Of a stretch of DNA of 64,000 nt, positions 43,174 to 52,258 are shown in pieces. The notes beneath the pieces were generated by a model, which was not told the origin of the DNA, did no database searches, and saw only the letters and a list, made by a program, of their open reading frames with translations. The stretch comes from Desulfuromonas sp964536375 (GTDB taxonomy: Bacteria; Desulfobacterota; Desulfuromonadia; Desulfuromonadales; Desulfuromonadaceae). The stretch is from positions 19,715-83,714 of the forward strand of contig CAZHXF010000002.1 in NCBI GenBank assembly GCA_964536375.1. The letters are read 5' to 3'. Numbering within the stretch: position 1 is the first letter of the stretch; every line of letters begins with the position of its first letter. The position numbers and the translations under genes are program-made.

Positions 43174-44472
43174 ATGTCTGAATATTATTCTGCAACTTTA
43201 GCCAATGGACTACGGTTATTGGTCACCCAATTGCCTCATCTGCATAGCGTCGAAGTGGTGTGTTATGTCGGTGTCGGGGTGCGCAACGAACCGGCTGCGT
43301 TGGCCGGAGTGTCCCATTTCCTCGAGCATATGGTGTTTCGTGGTAATGAGAAATATCCCTCGGGACCATTGATTGAACAGGCGTTTGAGCGTCTTGGTGG
43401 TTCGATCAACGCGGCTACCGATGCTGAAAGCACCAGTTTTGATGTCAATGTCCATCCTGATTCGGTGGCTGAAGCGTTGCCATTGCTCGCCGCGTTGTTG
43501 ATGCAGCCACTGTTTAATAGTATGGAAACTGAGCGGGCGATTATTCTAGAAGAGGCCTTGGCCGACTTCAATGAGCACGGCGAGGATATCTGTCTGGATA
43601 ATCGCATAGCGCAGATGATGTGGGGCAAGCATTCTCTGGGGTTGCCGGTAATAGGATATCCAGAGACCATTCGCCAACTAAGTTTGGATGATATACGCAA
43701 TTGGTATCAACAGTATTTTGTGCCCAACAATGTTGTTATCAGTATTGCCGGACCTGTGGATATTGCCACTATCCACACCGCTGTTGAACAAGCCTTTTCC
43801 CAGTGGCTGCCGCAAGAATTGCCAGCGGTTCAGCTGTTTGGTTTGGCGCAAGCTGAAACTGGTCCGCACTGTTGTTGGGTGCGCGACTCCGGTTCCCAAT
43901 TGTCCATGCAGTTATCGTGGCGTACTGAGGGTAGTCTTGCACCAACTTCTCTGGGAACGCGTGTGTTACGGCGTATACTCGGTGATGGCGGTGCCAGCCG
44001 TTTGATGCAGCGCTTGCGTGAGGATGCTGGTCTGACCTACAGCGTTGATGCCAGTCTGGAAGAGTATGCAGAGTGTGGTTGTTTATCTATAGATCTGTCC
44101 ACGGATCCAGAAAAATTGATTCCGGCAGTAAAAATTTTGATTGAGGAGGCGCAACGCGCCTGTGATTTGGTGTCAGAGCAAGAGTTGCAGCGGGTAGTGC
44201 AGATGGGACTGTACCGTTTGCATTTCAGCCGCGACAATGTTGAGGAGCTGGCGGTGCGCTATGGTTGGGGCGCAATGAGCGGTGACATGCACACGCTGCT
44301 TGATGATACGCTGTCCTGGCAGCAGGTAACTCCACAGGTGGTTCAGGATGCAGCGCGGGTATCTTTGCGTCCCGAGCGCTGCTATTTCGCCTGTATCGGT
44401 CCATGGCGGGATGCAGATAGACAGGTGGTAGAGACCATGCTGAGTGATTATGCTGCGAATGTTGCTCTTTAG
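43174..44472 (+). CDS. M16-family zinc peptidase
   Basis: 432 residues, two half-domains as in M16B peptidases. The inverted zinc motif is HFLEH (48-52), with the third ligand glutamate in the helix around ILEEALADFNE about 75 residues later. Cytoplasmic members often lie next to pnp or dut genes; here it stands alone. The start at 43174 follows GGGAG. Its end overlaps the convergent regulator gene by four bases. Confidence 0.9.
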   Translation: MSEYYSATLANGLRLLVTQLPHLHSVEVVCYVGVGVRNEPAALAGVSHFLEHMVFRGNEKYPSGPLIEQAFERLGGSINAATDAESTSFDVNVHPDSVAEALPLLAALLMQPLFNSMETERAIILEEALADFNEHGEDICLDNRIAQMMWGKHSLGLPVIGYPETIRQLSLDDIRNWYQQYFVPNNVVISIAGPVDIATIHTAVEQAFSQWLPQELPAVQLFGLAQAETGPHCCWVRDSGSQLSMQLSWRTEGSLAPTSLGTRVLRRILGDGGASRLMQRLREDAGLTYSVDASLEEYAECGCLSIDLSTDPEKLIPAVKILIEEAQRACDLVSEQELQRVVQMGLYRLHFSRDNVEELAVRYGWGAMSGDMHTLLDDTLSWQQVTPQVVQDAARVSLRPERCYFACIGPWRDADRQVVETMLSDYAANVAL

Positions 44473-47276
44473 TTGATACGGATGGTTTTGTATAAAAAGT
44501 TTTTAAATTTGTAAAAGATCTTTTTTTGCTCTGCATCGTTGCTGCCAGCATCACATACCTTGAGCGCTGTTGCTATGCGCGGCATATTGTTGGCACCATT
44601 ATCTCGGGTTAAATCTATTAGCGCGGTTACTACATTGCGTGAGATCTTGTTGCTCGAATACGGGGTGTAGATAGCACTCCAGAAGTCATCGTTGCCATTG
44701 ATGATACTGGTATAAATTTCTTGGGCGAGTTGTGACGTAAGGGCAGCGCCTTGGGACGCTTTATTGTCTGCTGGAGTGTGCGGCAGTGCGCGGCGGATAT
44801 CCTCTGTATCAATGACTCTGCCAGTGCGGAAGAACAGGGCGCGCAGGAGAATGGAGCGCAACTCGCGGATGTTGCCGGTATAGTGGTGCTCCTTAAGAAG
44901 CTGTTTGGCCCCTTGGTTGAGGCTAGGCGGCTCGCCTCCCCCCTCATCAACGCGTTTGTAGACGCGAAACAGCTTACCCAAAAAGTGGGTACTCAGATCG
45001 GGTATATCTTCACGGCGCTCATTTAGTGATGGTACTTCCATGGCCAGTTCCGAAAGACGATGGTACAGATCCTCGCGAAACTTTCCCTCTTTAATCAACT
45101 GATGCAGATTTTTATTGGTGGCAGCCACCAGCAGAACATGTGAAGTGCGTGGGATATTCTCGCCGAGACGGCAAAATCCGCCATTATCGAGAAAACGCAA
45201 TAATTGTACCTGAGTTTTGGGATCGGCATCGCCAATTTCGTCGAGAAAAACTACCCCGCCGTGCGCCTCTTCTAAAATCCCTTTGCGGTCGGTATGGGCA
45301 CCGGTAAAAGCCCCGCGTTTGTGACCAAATAGCTCCGAATAGGTGAGCTCACCGCTGTAGGCGGCGATGTTGCTCTTTTTGAGAGGTAACTCGCGGCGGC
45401 GATTGATCTGGGTCTGGTACATCTCATTGAGCCGGGTATAGATGTTGTTAAACACAAACTCTTTGCCGCTGCCGGTATCGCCGGTAATCAGAATGGATGG
45501 TAGCCCGAGGGAGCTTTCTATAGTCTGATTCTGATGCCATGATGCCAGTCGGTTAAATAATGGCGGGGTTATTGTTTGAATAAAATCAATGGTTTCAGTG
45601 GTTTTAGGTGAATTGCCGATAATGTTTCCCAGCTTGTAGGAAGAGATGCTTGGGTCTTTGTACCCAACATCGGAGCGCAGATGGTTTACTTCACCGGTTA
45701 GCGCGGCAATTTGCTGTAAATCGGTCAGATAGCGCGCGATCATCCGTCCCACGATTTGGAGAATGCGCTTATGCTCTTTAGTGAAATAGTAGGCTTTTTC
45801 ACTGTCTAAACAGATGACCGCTAGTACCTTGTCGTCGCTGATTATTGGTACTGCCAGCTCACTTTTAATGTTTTCCGTTAAAGCGCGGTAAAACCCGTCG
45901 CTACTGACTTCGTCGGTGTTGGCGATGAGCTGTGGTTGCTTACATTGAGCCGCGTAACCGGTTAAACTGCGTTGCTCCACGGGCAATTCATGCCCACCTA
46001 TAGGAATAGGTGGTATGTTCTTTTTGCGCCACTCCTTGCTTTTAGCACCTACCTCCAGACCATTGCTATCTTCCACTACCAGCCAAAGACCATCTTCCTT
46101 TTCCTGGCAGATGGCGATGCTGCCGGTGTTGGCACCAATCAGCTCTGTTGCCTTGGATAGTACCCGGCTGAGAAAGGGCTGGATGCCGGTGAAACGCTCC
46201 TGCAACAGATCATTGATTTCGGCAAGTACCTGGATTTCCATGTGTTCACCGCCGATTACCTGAATCACACGCTCCGCCATTTCAGCATGTGCTTCCAGCA
46301 GCCCGCGCTCAAAGGCGGAGAATGAGTAACCTTTGCTGGTATAGTAGTTGACGACGCAGATTATGCGCTTGGTCTTGACTTCGTAGCGCGGAACAACGTA
46401 AAGAGATTTCAGCCCCAGTTCTTCGGTGAGGTAGCGTTTTTGTAGGGCTTCTTCACGTAAATTGGGGAAGTAGGTTGGTTTTAAAAACTGCTCGTCGAAG
46501 ATGATGCCGTTGTCCGCGATGTAGCGTGACAGTAAAGATTCGCCTTTTGCCAAGCTGACTAACTGTTTGTCGTCATATACTTTTTGCGCGGCTTTACTTT
46601 CAGAATACGACGCCAGAATTTGTAGCCCCTCGGTGGAATTATCCGCGTCCATGGACGAGGGGATCAGCACGGAAGCCAGAGATAGATTGTCAATAAGGCG
46701 TACTGCTGATTTAAGCATATGCTGGGCGGCGAATTTTTTTTTCTGTTTGTCAATCTGCCGTGCCAGCAGCAATTGCTGGTGGTATTTACGCGCGTTATTG
46801 ATGATAGGGGTGACTTGATCAATGAAGTCGATTAGTTGTTGGCGCTGTTCGGGGTTGGGGGCCTGAATGGAACGGCTGCTGTCGACACACAGTACGCCAA
46901 TAGAGCGATTGTTATAAATCATCGGGATCATGTAGCTGGAATTGATGGTGTAACGTTGCGCCAGCTCCCGGGCATAGTCGCTCTTCAGTTGGGTAATATC
47001 ACCCTGAATTGCCGGTTCTTGTGCTGCATACACCCGTGACACCATGAAGGCATTGGTGTTTATCGGGAAACCGATGTCGCGCAGTTCTCTGGCGTGGAGC
47101 CCGGTGGCGATGACACATGTCAGGGTACCGCTGGTTAGATCCTCAAGGTAGACGCGGCAGCGATTCATGCGGGTTATCCTGTTTACCCCAATCGTTAGGA
47201 CATGCAGAATATCTTCAATATTCTCTTTACTGTAGTTATTGATCTTTGCGACCAATTCCATCGTCTGAGTAGCCAT
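44469..47276 (-). CDS. Sigma-54-interacting transcriptional regulator with three GAF-like domains
   Basis: 935 residues. Three GAF-like sensor domains (about 15-160, 185-340 and 350-515) precede an AAA+ domain with Walker A GDTGSGKE (599-606), the sigma-54 contact loop GAFTGA (655-660), Walker B VVFLDEIGD (675-683) and the arginine-finger region FREDLYHRL. The C-terminal 100 residues have no typical Fis helix-turn-helix; the last part (IATALKVCDAGSND..IFYKFKNFLYK) could be a divergent one. It should activate sigma-54 promoters in response to small ligands or redox state. Targets are not evident. Confidence 0.87.
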   Translation of the reverse strand: MATQTMELVAKINNYSKENIEDILHVLTIGVNRITRMNRCRVYLEDLTSGTLTCVIATGLHARELRDIGFPINTNAFMVSRVYAAQEPAIQGDITQLKSDYARELAQRYTINSSYMIPMIYNNRSIGVLCVDSSRSIQAPNPEQRQQLIDFIDQVTPIINNARKYHQQLLLARQIDKQKKKFAAQHMLKSAVRLIDNLSLASVLIPSSMDADNSTEGLQILASYSESKAAQKVYDDKQLVSLAKGESLLSRYIADNGIIFDEQFLKPTYFPNLREEALQKRYLTEELGLKSLYVVPRYEVKTKRIICVVNYYTSKGYSFSAFERGLLEAHAEMAERVIQVIGGEHMEIQVLAEINDLLQERFTGIQPFLSRVLSKATELIGANTGSIAICQEKEDGLWLVVEDSNGLEVGAKSKEWRKKNIPPIPIGGHELPVEQRSLTGYAAQCKQPQLIANTDEVSSDGFYRALTENIKSELAVPIISDDKVLAVICLDSEKAYYFTKEHKRILQIVGRMIARYLTDLQQIAALTGEVNHLRSDVGYKDPSISSYKLGNIIGNSPKTTETIDFIQTITPPLFNRLASWHQNQTIESSLGLPSILITGDTGSGKEFVFNNIYTRLNEMYQTQINRRRELPLKKSNIAAYSGELTYSELFGHKRGAFTGAHTDRKGILEEAHGGVVFLDEIGDADPKTQVQLLRFLDNGGFCRLGENIPRTSHVLLVAATNKNLHQLIKEGKFREDLYHRLSELAMEVPSLNERREDIPDLSTHFLGKLFRVYKRVDEGGGEPPSLNQGAKQLLKEHHYTGNIRELRSILLRALFFRTGRVIDTEDIRRALPHTPADNKASQGAALTSQLAQEIYTSIINGNDDFWSAIYTPYSSNKISRNVVTALIDLTRDNGANNMPRIATALKVCDAGSNDAEQKKIFYKFKNFLYKTIRIN

Positions 47277-47355
47277 ATATGTATTCCTTGATGAGTTGAG
47301 TTATTGAGTAACTCAGCGAGTATATAGCTACACATGATCGATGTCAAAATTGGAT

Positions 47356-49203
47356 TTAGTCCACCGCGCGCTTGCCGCCACGCAATTTTTTCCACAGCAG
47401 GGGCAATAGAGATAACACCACCAGCAATCCGGCACCGATAACAAATTCAGTGGATATTTTACCGTGCAACAGTTGGCCCACAGAGCTTGACAGGGAGATG
47501 AAGGCTATGGTTGCCGGCAGCATGCAGAAGAATGAGGTTATCACGTAATGGCTGAAGCGTATCTTGGTCAGACCGAAGGCGTAGTTGAGCAGGTTAAATG
47601 GGAACAGTGGGATCAAACGGGTAACCGCGACCACTTTCCAGCCATTGATGGCGACGTCTTCATCCAACTTTTGCCAGCGTGAGTCGCTTAGTTTTGCACT
47701 GATCCAATCACGGCCGAGATAACGCGCTACCAAAAAAGCACCGCTGGCACCACAGGTGGCACCGATTATGCTATAGACTACTCCCCACACCGGTCCGAAA
47801 ACTACTCCAGCGAGAATCGTTAGTGGTAACCCAGGGAGAAAAAGTGCCGGAGCGATGCTGTACAGCAAGATAAAAACTAGCGGTGCCCACAGCCCATAAC
47901 CGAGAATCCACTCCTGCAATATTTGCGGCTCCATGACGTCTATAGCGCCGGTCATCTTCAGGGTGACGATGCTGGCTATAATTGCGCTGAGGATTAACAA
48001 CTTAGGCAAGAATGATTTTTTGGTTGTAGGCGCTGAGGTCATGCTGCGTACTCCAGTTTGGGTGGCGCTGTTTTTTTTGATCTGGCGTTTCAATTTAAGA
48101 CGATTAAGATAACGCTGCAATGAGCCTGCTTGTTTGCGGGTGCTACTCTGGGCATGGTCAGGATCGAATAACAGTTCAATAATATGTACAGTTGGAGTCT
48201 GGGGGCGCAAAAACTCCACACAGCCAGCGCAGTATGTGGTCATCAAACGTTTTTTGCTTTGACGTACCCTCTGCAGGCGCCAGTTGTCGGCAAATTCTGG
48301 CTGAGTAGCCATAACGCAGCCCCCCTCGCCGCAGCAAAAAGTTTTGTTCCCATGGTTGGTCATCTCTTCAATGGTGTAGCCGCTGTCGGCGAGCAGGGTG
48401 CGCACTGCCTGGTGAATTTGCGGTTCAAAGCGGTTGACGCAGGGATCGTGAACCGTTATCAGTTGGCGATTGAACTCGTTGTTTGGTGCTCCAACCTGAG
48501 CCAGTTGTTGATATACCGACAGCAGTTCAAGCTGGGGAGCATATGTTTTGAACACCTGATAACAGTTCGGACAGGCGGTAAGAACCTGGGTTATGTTCCT
48601 GCTCTCTAAATTGCTGATCAGTTGAGTAAACTTGGTGCTGAAGCGCTGCTGGTCACCTAAATCGTGCGACGGTTTTGTGCAACAATCGAGGACTAACCCT
48701 AAATTGGGGAGCTGCTGCTGGAGGTGACGATACAGATTCCAGGTTTGTTGAGGCAAATTACCGGCTAAAGCACAGCCGGGGAAAAAGATGCTGTGGCAAT
48801 TGTCCGGCAGGGCATAACAACTGAACATATTCGACATGCCGATGCTTTCATACAGGCGCAGCCCACGGAACTTATTTAAGCGCTCAGGTCTGGTCGCAAT
48901 AGCTGCACGGCGCAGTTGCAGAAAAAGATCTTGAATATGTAATTGTTCCGGGCACTGAGCATCACACAGACCACATAAGCTACAGGAAAACGCAATGTCT
49001 GGTTCATGCTCAAGCACGCTGTCAACTATATGCTTGGGGGTGCCATACTTTTGCAAAAAGGCGCAGTTGCGCTGACAAGCACCACAGTTGGTACATTCGT
49101 TGTGATGTTGTTCTATTCGGAGCTGAAGTTGTGCCGGGTCATAGCTGGGTATGTGCTGCATGCGATTGCTCTCTAGTTCGGTTTCTTCTGGCTGTGATTC
49201 CAT
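47356..49203 (-). CDS. Fusion: Fe-S heterodisulfide-reductase-like domain plus TVP38/TMEM64 membrane domain
   Basis: 615 residues. N-terminal half: two [4Fe-4S] motifs (C37, C40, C43, C47 and C74, C77, C80, C84) and two CCG-type cysteine modules (C174-C175.., C211PNC, and TFCCGEGGC near 289-296, CAGC near 325), as in HdrB/GlpC-like proteins. C-terminal half (about 400-610): five to six hydrophobic segments with the VTT (SNARE-associated) pattern LPGLPLTILAGVVFGPVWG and TRLIPLFPFNLLNYAFGLT. The two modules are joined by a basic linker. The start may be 49203 or the internal ATG at 49161; the former overlaps the next gene by 31 bases. Function unknown; a membrane thiol or quinone redox role is inference. 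Confidence 0.85.
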   Translation of the reverse strand: MESQPEETELESNRMQHIPSYDPAQLQLRIEQHHNECTNCGACQRNCAFLQKYGTPKHIVDSVLEHEPDIAFSCSLCGLCDAQCPEQLHIQDLFLQLRRAAIATRPERLNKFRGLRLYESIGMSNMFSCYALPDNCHSIFFPGCALAGNLPQQTWNLYRHLQQQLPNLGLVLDCCTKPSHDLGDQQRFSTKFTQLISNLESRNITQVLTACPNCYQVFKTYAPQLELLSVYQQLAQVGAPNNEFNRQLITVHDPCVNRFEPQIHQAVRTLLADSGYTIEEMTNHGNKTFCCGEGGCVMATQPEFADNWRLQRVRQSKKRLMTTYCAGCVEFLRPQTPTVHIIELLFDPDHAQSSTRKQAGSLQRYLNRLKLKRQIKKNSATQTGVRSMTSAPTTKKSFLPKLLILSAIIASIVTLKMTGAIDVMEPQILQEWILGYGLWAPLVFILLYSIAPALFLPGLPLTILAGVVFGPVWGVVYSIIGATCGASGAFLVARYLGRDWISAKLSDSRWQKLDEDVAINGWKVVAVTRLIPLFPFNLLNYAFGLTKIRFSHYVITSFFCMLPATIAFISLSSSVGQLLHGKISTEFVIGAGLLVVLSLLPLLWKKLRGGKRAVD

Positions 49204-50087
49204 TCCTCAGTTCCGCCTTCAAAATTTATGGCCGTGGGGAGTCCTGCCAAAGTGTGTACCATCCAAGTGTATCCGGAGCGGATACCACCAGAACAATAAT
49301 AAACGATCGGCTTATCCAGCGTTATGCCATTGTCACTGAAAAGCTTTTTGAGTTGCTCTGCGGACAGAGGACGCCGGTGCTCGCCTTGATAAAACATTTT
49401 CCAATCAATATGGACGGCTCTGGGAAGATGCCTAGGCAACCATTCGGTCCAGTAATTACGCGTGTCGACAATGGTGTAGTTGCTCGGCTGGTCAGCCAAT
49501 TGCTCGGCAGATATCGCTAATTGTGGCTGCAGGGTAAATGTATATTCTGTCGGGGTGGTTGTTGTCTCGAGTTTGTTGAGGGGTAGCTGGGTCGCAACCC
49601 AAGCGCCGATCCCCCCGTCAAGGATATATATAGTGCCTTGATGACCGAGCCAGGTTAGCGTCCATGCTAGCCAGCCCTCTCCGCCCCAACTGGTGTCAGC
49701 GTCAGCATAAATCAATATCGGAGTGTCGTTGCAAATGCCCAGCTCTCCAAGCTTTTGTGCTAGCTGTGCTGGGGGGATAATTCGGTACTTGACGCCTGCG
49801 CTATCGGTGCTGGTATAGTCCTCCCAGCTCAGCGAGTGGGCGCCGGGTAAATGACCTTGTTGCCATTGCGCTTTAGGGCGCGCATCGAGGATAGTGAACT
49901 GCTGAAGCTTGTTAGCTCCCTGATGAATATTGAGGAGTTGTAGTTGGTTACTCCAAGCGGAATTATGTGTCATGACTAGCATCACCAAAGAGAATAAAAA
50001 TAGTTGGATAAAATACCACGCTGGTCGGCGGGTCTCATTGTTGTCAGAGCCGAAAGTGGTACTGGTTACGTTGTTATTACTTAGCAT
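49173..50087 (-). CDS. Membrane-anchored tandem rhodanese (sulfurtransferase)
   Basis: 304 residues. A hydrophobic segment (about 25-42) acts as a signal anchor or signal peptide, so the enzyme should face the periplasm. Two rhodanese domains follow: the first (about 65-170) lacks a catalytic cysteine, the second has YYCSGGIRSGY with C265. This is the thiosulfate/mercaptopyruvate sulfurtransferase layout. It overlaps the downstream Fe-S/TVP38 fusion gene, suggesting co-expression and a shared sulfur or thiol chemistry. Confidence 0.87.
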   Translation of the reverse strand: MLSNNNVTSTTFGSDNNETRRPAWYFIQLFLFSLVMLVMTHNSAWSNQLQLLNIHQGANKLQQFTILDARPKAQWQQGHLPGAHSLSWEDYTSTDSAGVKYRIIPPAQLAQKLGELGICNDTPILIYADADTSWGGEGWLAWTLTWLGHQGTIYILDGGIGAWVATQLPLNKLETTTTPTEYTFTLQPQLAISAEQLADQPSNYTIVDTRNYWTEWLPRHLPRAVHIDWKMFYQGEHRRPLSAEQLKKLFSDNGITLDKPIVYYCSGGIRSGYTWMVHTLAGLPTAINFEGGTEEWNHSQKKPN

Positions 50088-51441
50088 AGTCTGTGGATCC
50101 TATCTGTATTTAGCTCGGGTCGGTGATTTGCGCTTAGTGGTTGCTGAGCTGGTTTTTGTCTCAGCTGTTATCGTCTGCGTGTTAACGCTGGTGTGTTATC
50201 TGGGCGATATATGTGCTGTTCCTGCGGCGATAAGCATAGGCAAACAGCGGCGTATATTTTATGTGTTGATGTTATTGGCGCTGGTCGTGCGCCTGTTGTT
50301 TCTCCTGCGCCCAGCTGAACTGTCCGACGATGTGTATCGTTATCTGTGGGATGGCTTGCAATTGTTGCATGGGCATAATCCCTACGCCTTGGCACCGCAA
50401 AATGCACTGGTTACCGACTCTGCACGTTTATTGGTGCAGCCTTTGATTAACCATCCCCAGCTGGTCACTATCTATCCTCCCGCGGCCCAGCTGTTGTTCG
50501 CTGCCAGTGGCGGCACCCTGTTGGGTTGGAAGTTGTTATTGTGCGTGCTCGACCTCGGTAGCTGCGTGGTGCTTGCCAAGTTACTGGTGTATCTTGGGCG
50601 CAGCCCCTGGTGGCTGAGTATCTATGCTCTGCATCCGTTGGTGGTGCTAGAGGGTGCTGCTTCGGCACATGTCGATGTTGCCGCGCTATTTTTTGTCCTG
50701 TTAAGCTTGTGGCTTGCTGTTACCAGTAACACACCCTCAGTGCAGAGGAGCCGGGTCTTGTCGTTGCTTGCTGCTGTGTGTTTAGCTGTTGCTGTCATGA
50801 TTAAATTGTTTCCTATGTTGTTTGTCCCTTTTTTTTACCTGTTGTTGTTACCACAGCAGCGACGGATATTCGCTGTAGTGTTTGGGCTGAGTTGTGTGGC
50901 ACTGGTTGTGCCATTTTTGCCCCAGATTGTTAACGCAACTGCAACGTTGCAACTCTATGTGTCTAATTGGGAGTTCTCTAGTTGCGTGTTTCGCTGGTTG
51001 CGTTCCTTGGTTAACTCTGGCACTGAGTCGCGATTGATTCTGCTGCTGGTGTTTGTGCTTGTTGTCGCCAGCAGTTGGTGGAAGTTGTATCGTCGTGAAG
51101 CTAACTTGAGCAGTATGGTGCATAGCTGTATCTCTATTTTGTTGTTGTTCCTGTTGCTTACTCCGACCCTGCATCCGTGGTACGCCTTATATCTGGTTGC
51201 TTTTCTCCCCTTGGCGGCAACTCCGGCAACCATAGCTATCAGCTGGTCAGTGTTGCTCAGTTATCAGGTGGTAGCTGCCTATCAGCTCAGTGGCGTCTGG
51301 TTGGAGAGTTCATTGCTTAGTTTCTATATCTTTCTTGCCCCTGTAGTCGCATCGCTGCTGATGGGTGGATTGTCTTTATGGCGCAAACGCTGCCCCCCAC
51401 GCTGCCAACCACGTTGCCAACCACGTTGCCAACCACGTTGA
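50056..51441 (+). CDS. Polytopic membrane glycosyltransferase (GT87/DUF2029-like)
   Basis: About 461 residues with ten or more hydrophobic helices. The first periplasmic loop carries ELSDDVYRYLWDGLQLLHG with paired aspartates, the pattern of GT-C polyprenyl-phosphate-sugar transferases. The start is uncertain: GTG 50056 is used here, but it overlaps the divergent rhodanese start and lacks a strong Shine-Dalgarno. The C-terminus ends in an odd repeat CPPRCQPRCQPRCQPR made by a 12-bp tandem repeat. The last 118 bases overlap the convergent GT2 gene. Confidence 0.72.
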   Translation: MVLVTLLLLSIVCGSYLYLARVGDLRLVVAELVFVSAVIVCVLTLVCYLGDICAVPAAISIGKQRRIFYVLMLLALVVRLLFLLRPAELSDDVYRYLWDGLQLLHGHNPYALAPQNALVTDSARLLVQPLINHPQLVTIYPPAAQLLFAASGGTLLGWKLLLCVLDLGSCVVLAKLLVYLGRSPWWLSIYALHPLVVLEGAASAHVDVAALFFVLLSLWLAVTSNTPSVQRSRVLSLLAAVCLAVAVMIKLFPMLFVPFFYLLLLPQQRRIFAVVFGLSCVALVVPFLPQIVNATATLQLYVSNWEFSSCVFRWLRSLVNSGTESRLILLLVFVLVVASSWWKLYRREANLSSMVHSCISILLLFLLLTPTLHPWYALYLVAFLPLAATPATIAISWSVLLSYQVVAAYQLSGVWLESSLLSFYIFLAPVVASLLMGGLSLWRKRCPPRCQPRCQPRCQPR

Positions 51442-52175
51442 AATAGACGGTGAGCTACCTGCTGGCGATCCAGCCACAGCTCACGCATGACAATCCATAG
51501 AATTTTGCTGCCCGCACGTACAACACCTGAAGCAGTGCGGCTTATTTTTGATTTACCTGCATAGCGAGGTAGGTACAATAGTGGCACCTCTCGCCAACGT
51601 AATTTGTGCTGCACTGCCCTTATCTGCATCTCTATTGTCCAACCAAAATTACGATCGGTCATCTTCAGTTGTTTAAGCGCTGCCCAGCGCAATACCCGCA
51701 TTGGTCCAAGGTCGTGAAACTTCACTCCCCATATCAGGTAGATCAGGGTGGTGGTCAACTTATTGCCAAAGCGTTGTTGCGGGCTAAGGGATTGTTCGTT
51801 GTGGGCAATGCGCCGCGCCAAAACGAAATCGAGTTGGTTTTTGATTAAGGTTTTTACCAACTGTTCTAATTGCGGGTGGTTGTCGCTGCCATCACCGTCG
51901 GCAAAAGCGACAAGGTCTGGTGGGTCACACTCCAACGCTGCTAAGCCAGCAAGGCACGCTTGCCCATAGCCGCGCCGTGGTTCGGTTATTACTCGCACCC
52001 CATACTGTAGTGCTATGCTGGCAGTTGCATCGTTAGAGCCGTTATCGACAACCAACACCTCAGTCAAACATTTTGGGATACTTTCCAATACGGTGGGCAG
52101 TGATTCAGCTTCGTTGTGGGCAGGTATAATCAGGCTGATTCGCAGTAGTATACTATTATGGTGCAATTTTGTCAT
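51324..52175 (-). CDS. GT2-family glycosyltransferase (polyprenyl-phosphate sugar synthase-like)
   Basis: 283 residues. A GT-A fold opens with SLIIPAHNEAESLPTVLESI, then VVDNGSNDAT and the metal site AFADGDGSDNH. The later part has RNFGWTIEMQI and REVPLLYLPRYAGKSK, as in dolichyl/undecaprenyl-phosphate sugar synthases. There are no membrane helices at the C-terminus. It could supply lipid-linked sugar to the neighbouring GT-C enzyme. The tail reads GWQRGWQRGWQRG from the shared 12-bp repeat. Confidence 0.85.
   Translation of the reverse strand: MTKLHHNSILLRISLIIPAHNEAESLPTVLESIPKCLTEVLVVDNGSNDATASIALQYGVRVITEPRRGYGQACLAGLAALECDPPDLVAFADGDGSDNHPQLEQLVKTLIKNQLDFVLARRIAHNEQSLSPQQRFGNKLTTTLIYLIWGVKFHDLGPMRVLRWAALKQLKMTDRNFGWTIEMQIRAVQHKLRWREVPLLYLPRYAGKSKISRTASGVVRAGSKILWIVMRELWLDRQQVAHRLFQRGWQRGWQRGWQRGGQRLRHKDNPPISSDATTGARKI
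51397..51440. repeat. 12-bp tandem repeat, coding on both strands
   Basis: The unit CCACGTTGCCAA occurs 3.7 times (first copy has GCTG). It is in frame for both genes, giving RCQP on the plus strand and GWQR on the minus strand. Confidence 0.92.
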
Positions 52176-52193
52176 TTTACCTGCTACACAAAG

Positions 52194-52231
52194 AAAAAGT
52201 TGAGCGCAGCCCCTAGTTAGTGCGCTGCGCT
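52194..52231 (-). terminator. Terminator of the outer-membrane protein gene
   Basis: On the minus strand AGCGCAG and CTGCGCT (plus 52225-52231 and 52203-52209) form a 7-bp stem followed by CAACTTTTT, between the outer-membrane protein gene and the GT2 gene. Confidence 0.5.
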
Positions 52232-52258
52232 GCGGTTAGTGAAGAATTTAGATCTATT

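Noticed and set aside
51397..51440. Possible CRISPR-like array
   Set aside because: The 12-bp units are contiguous without spacers and lie inside two coding genes; no cas genes are present.
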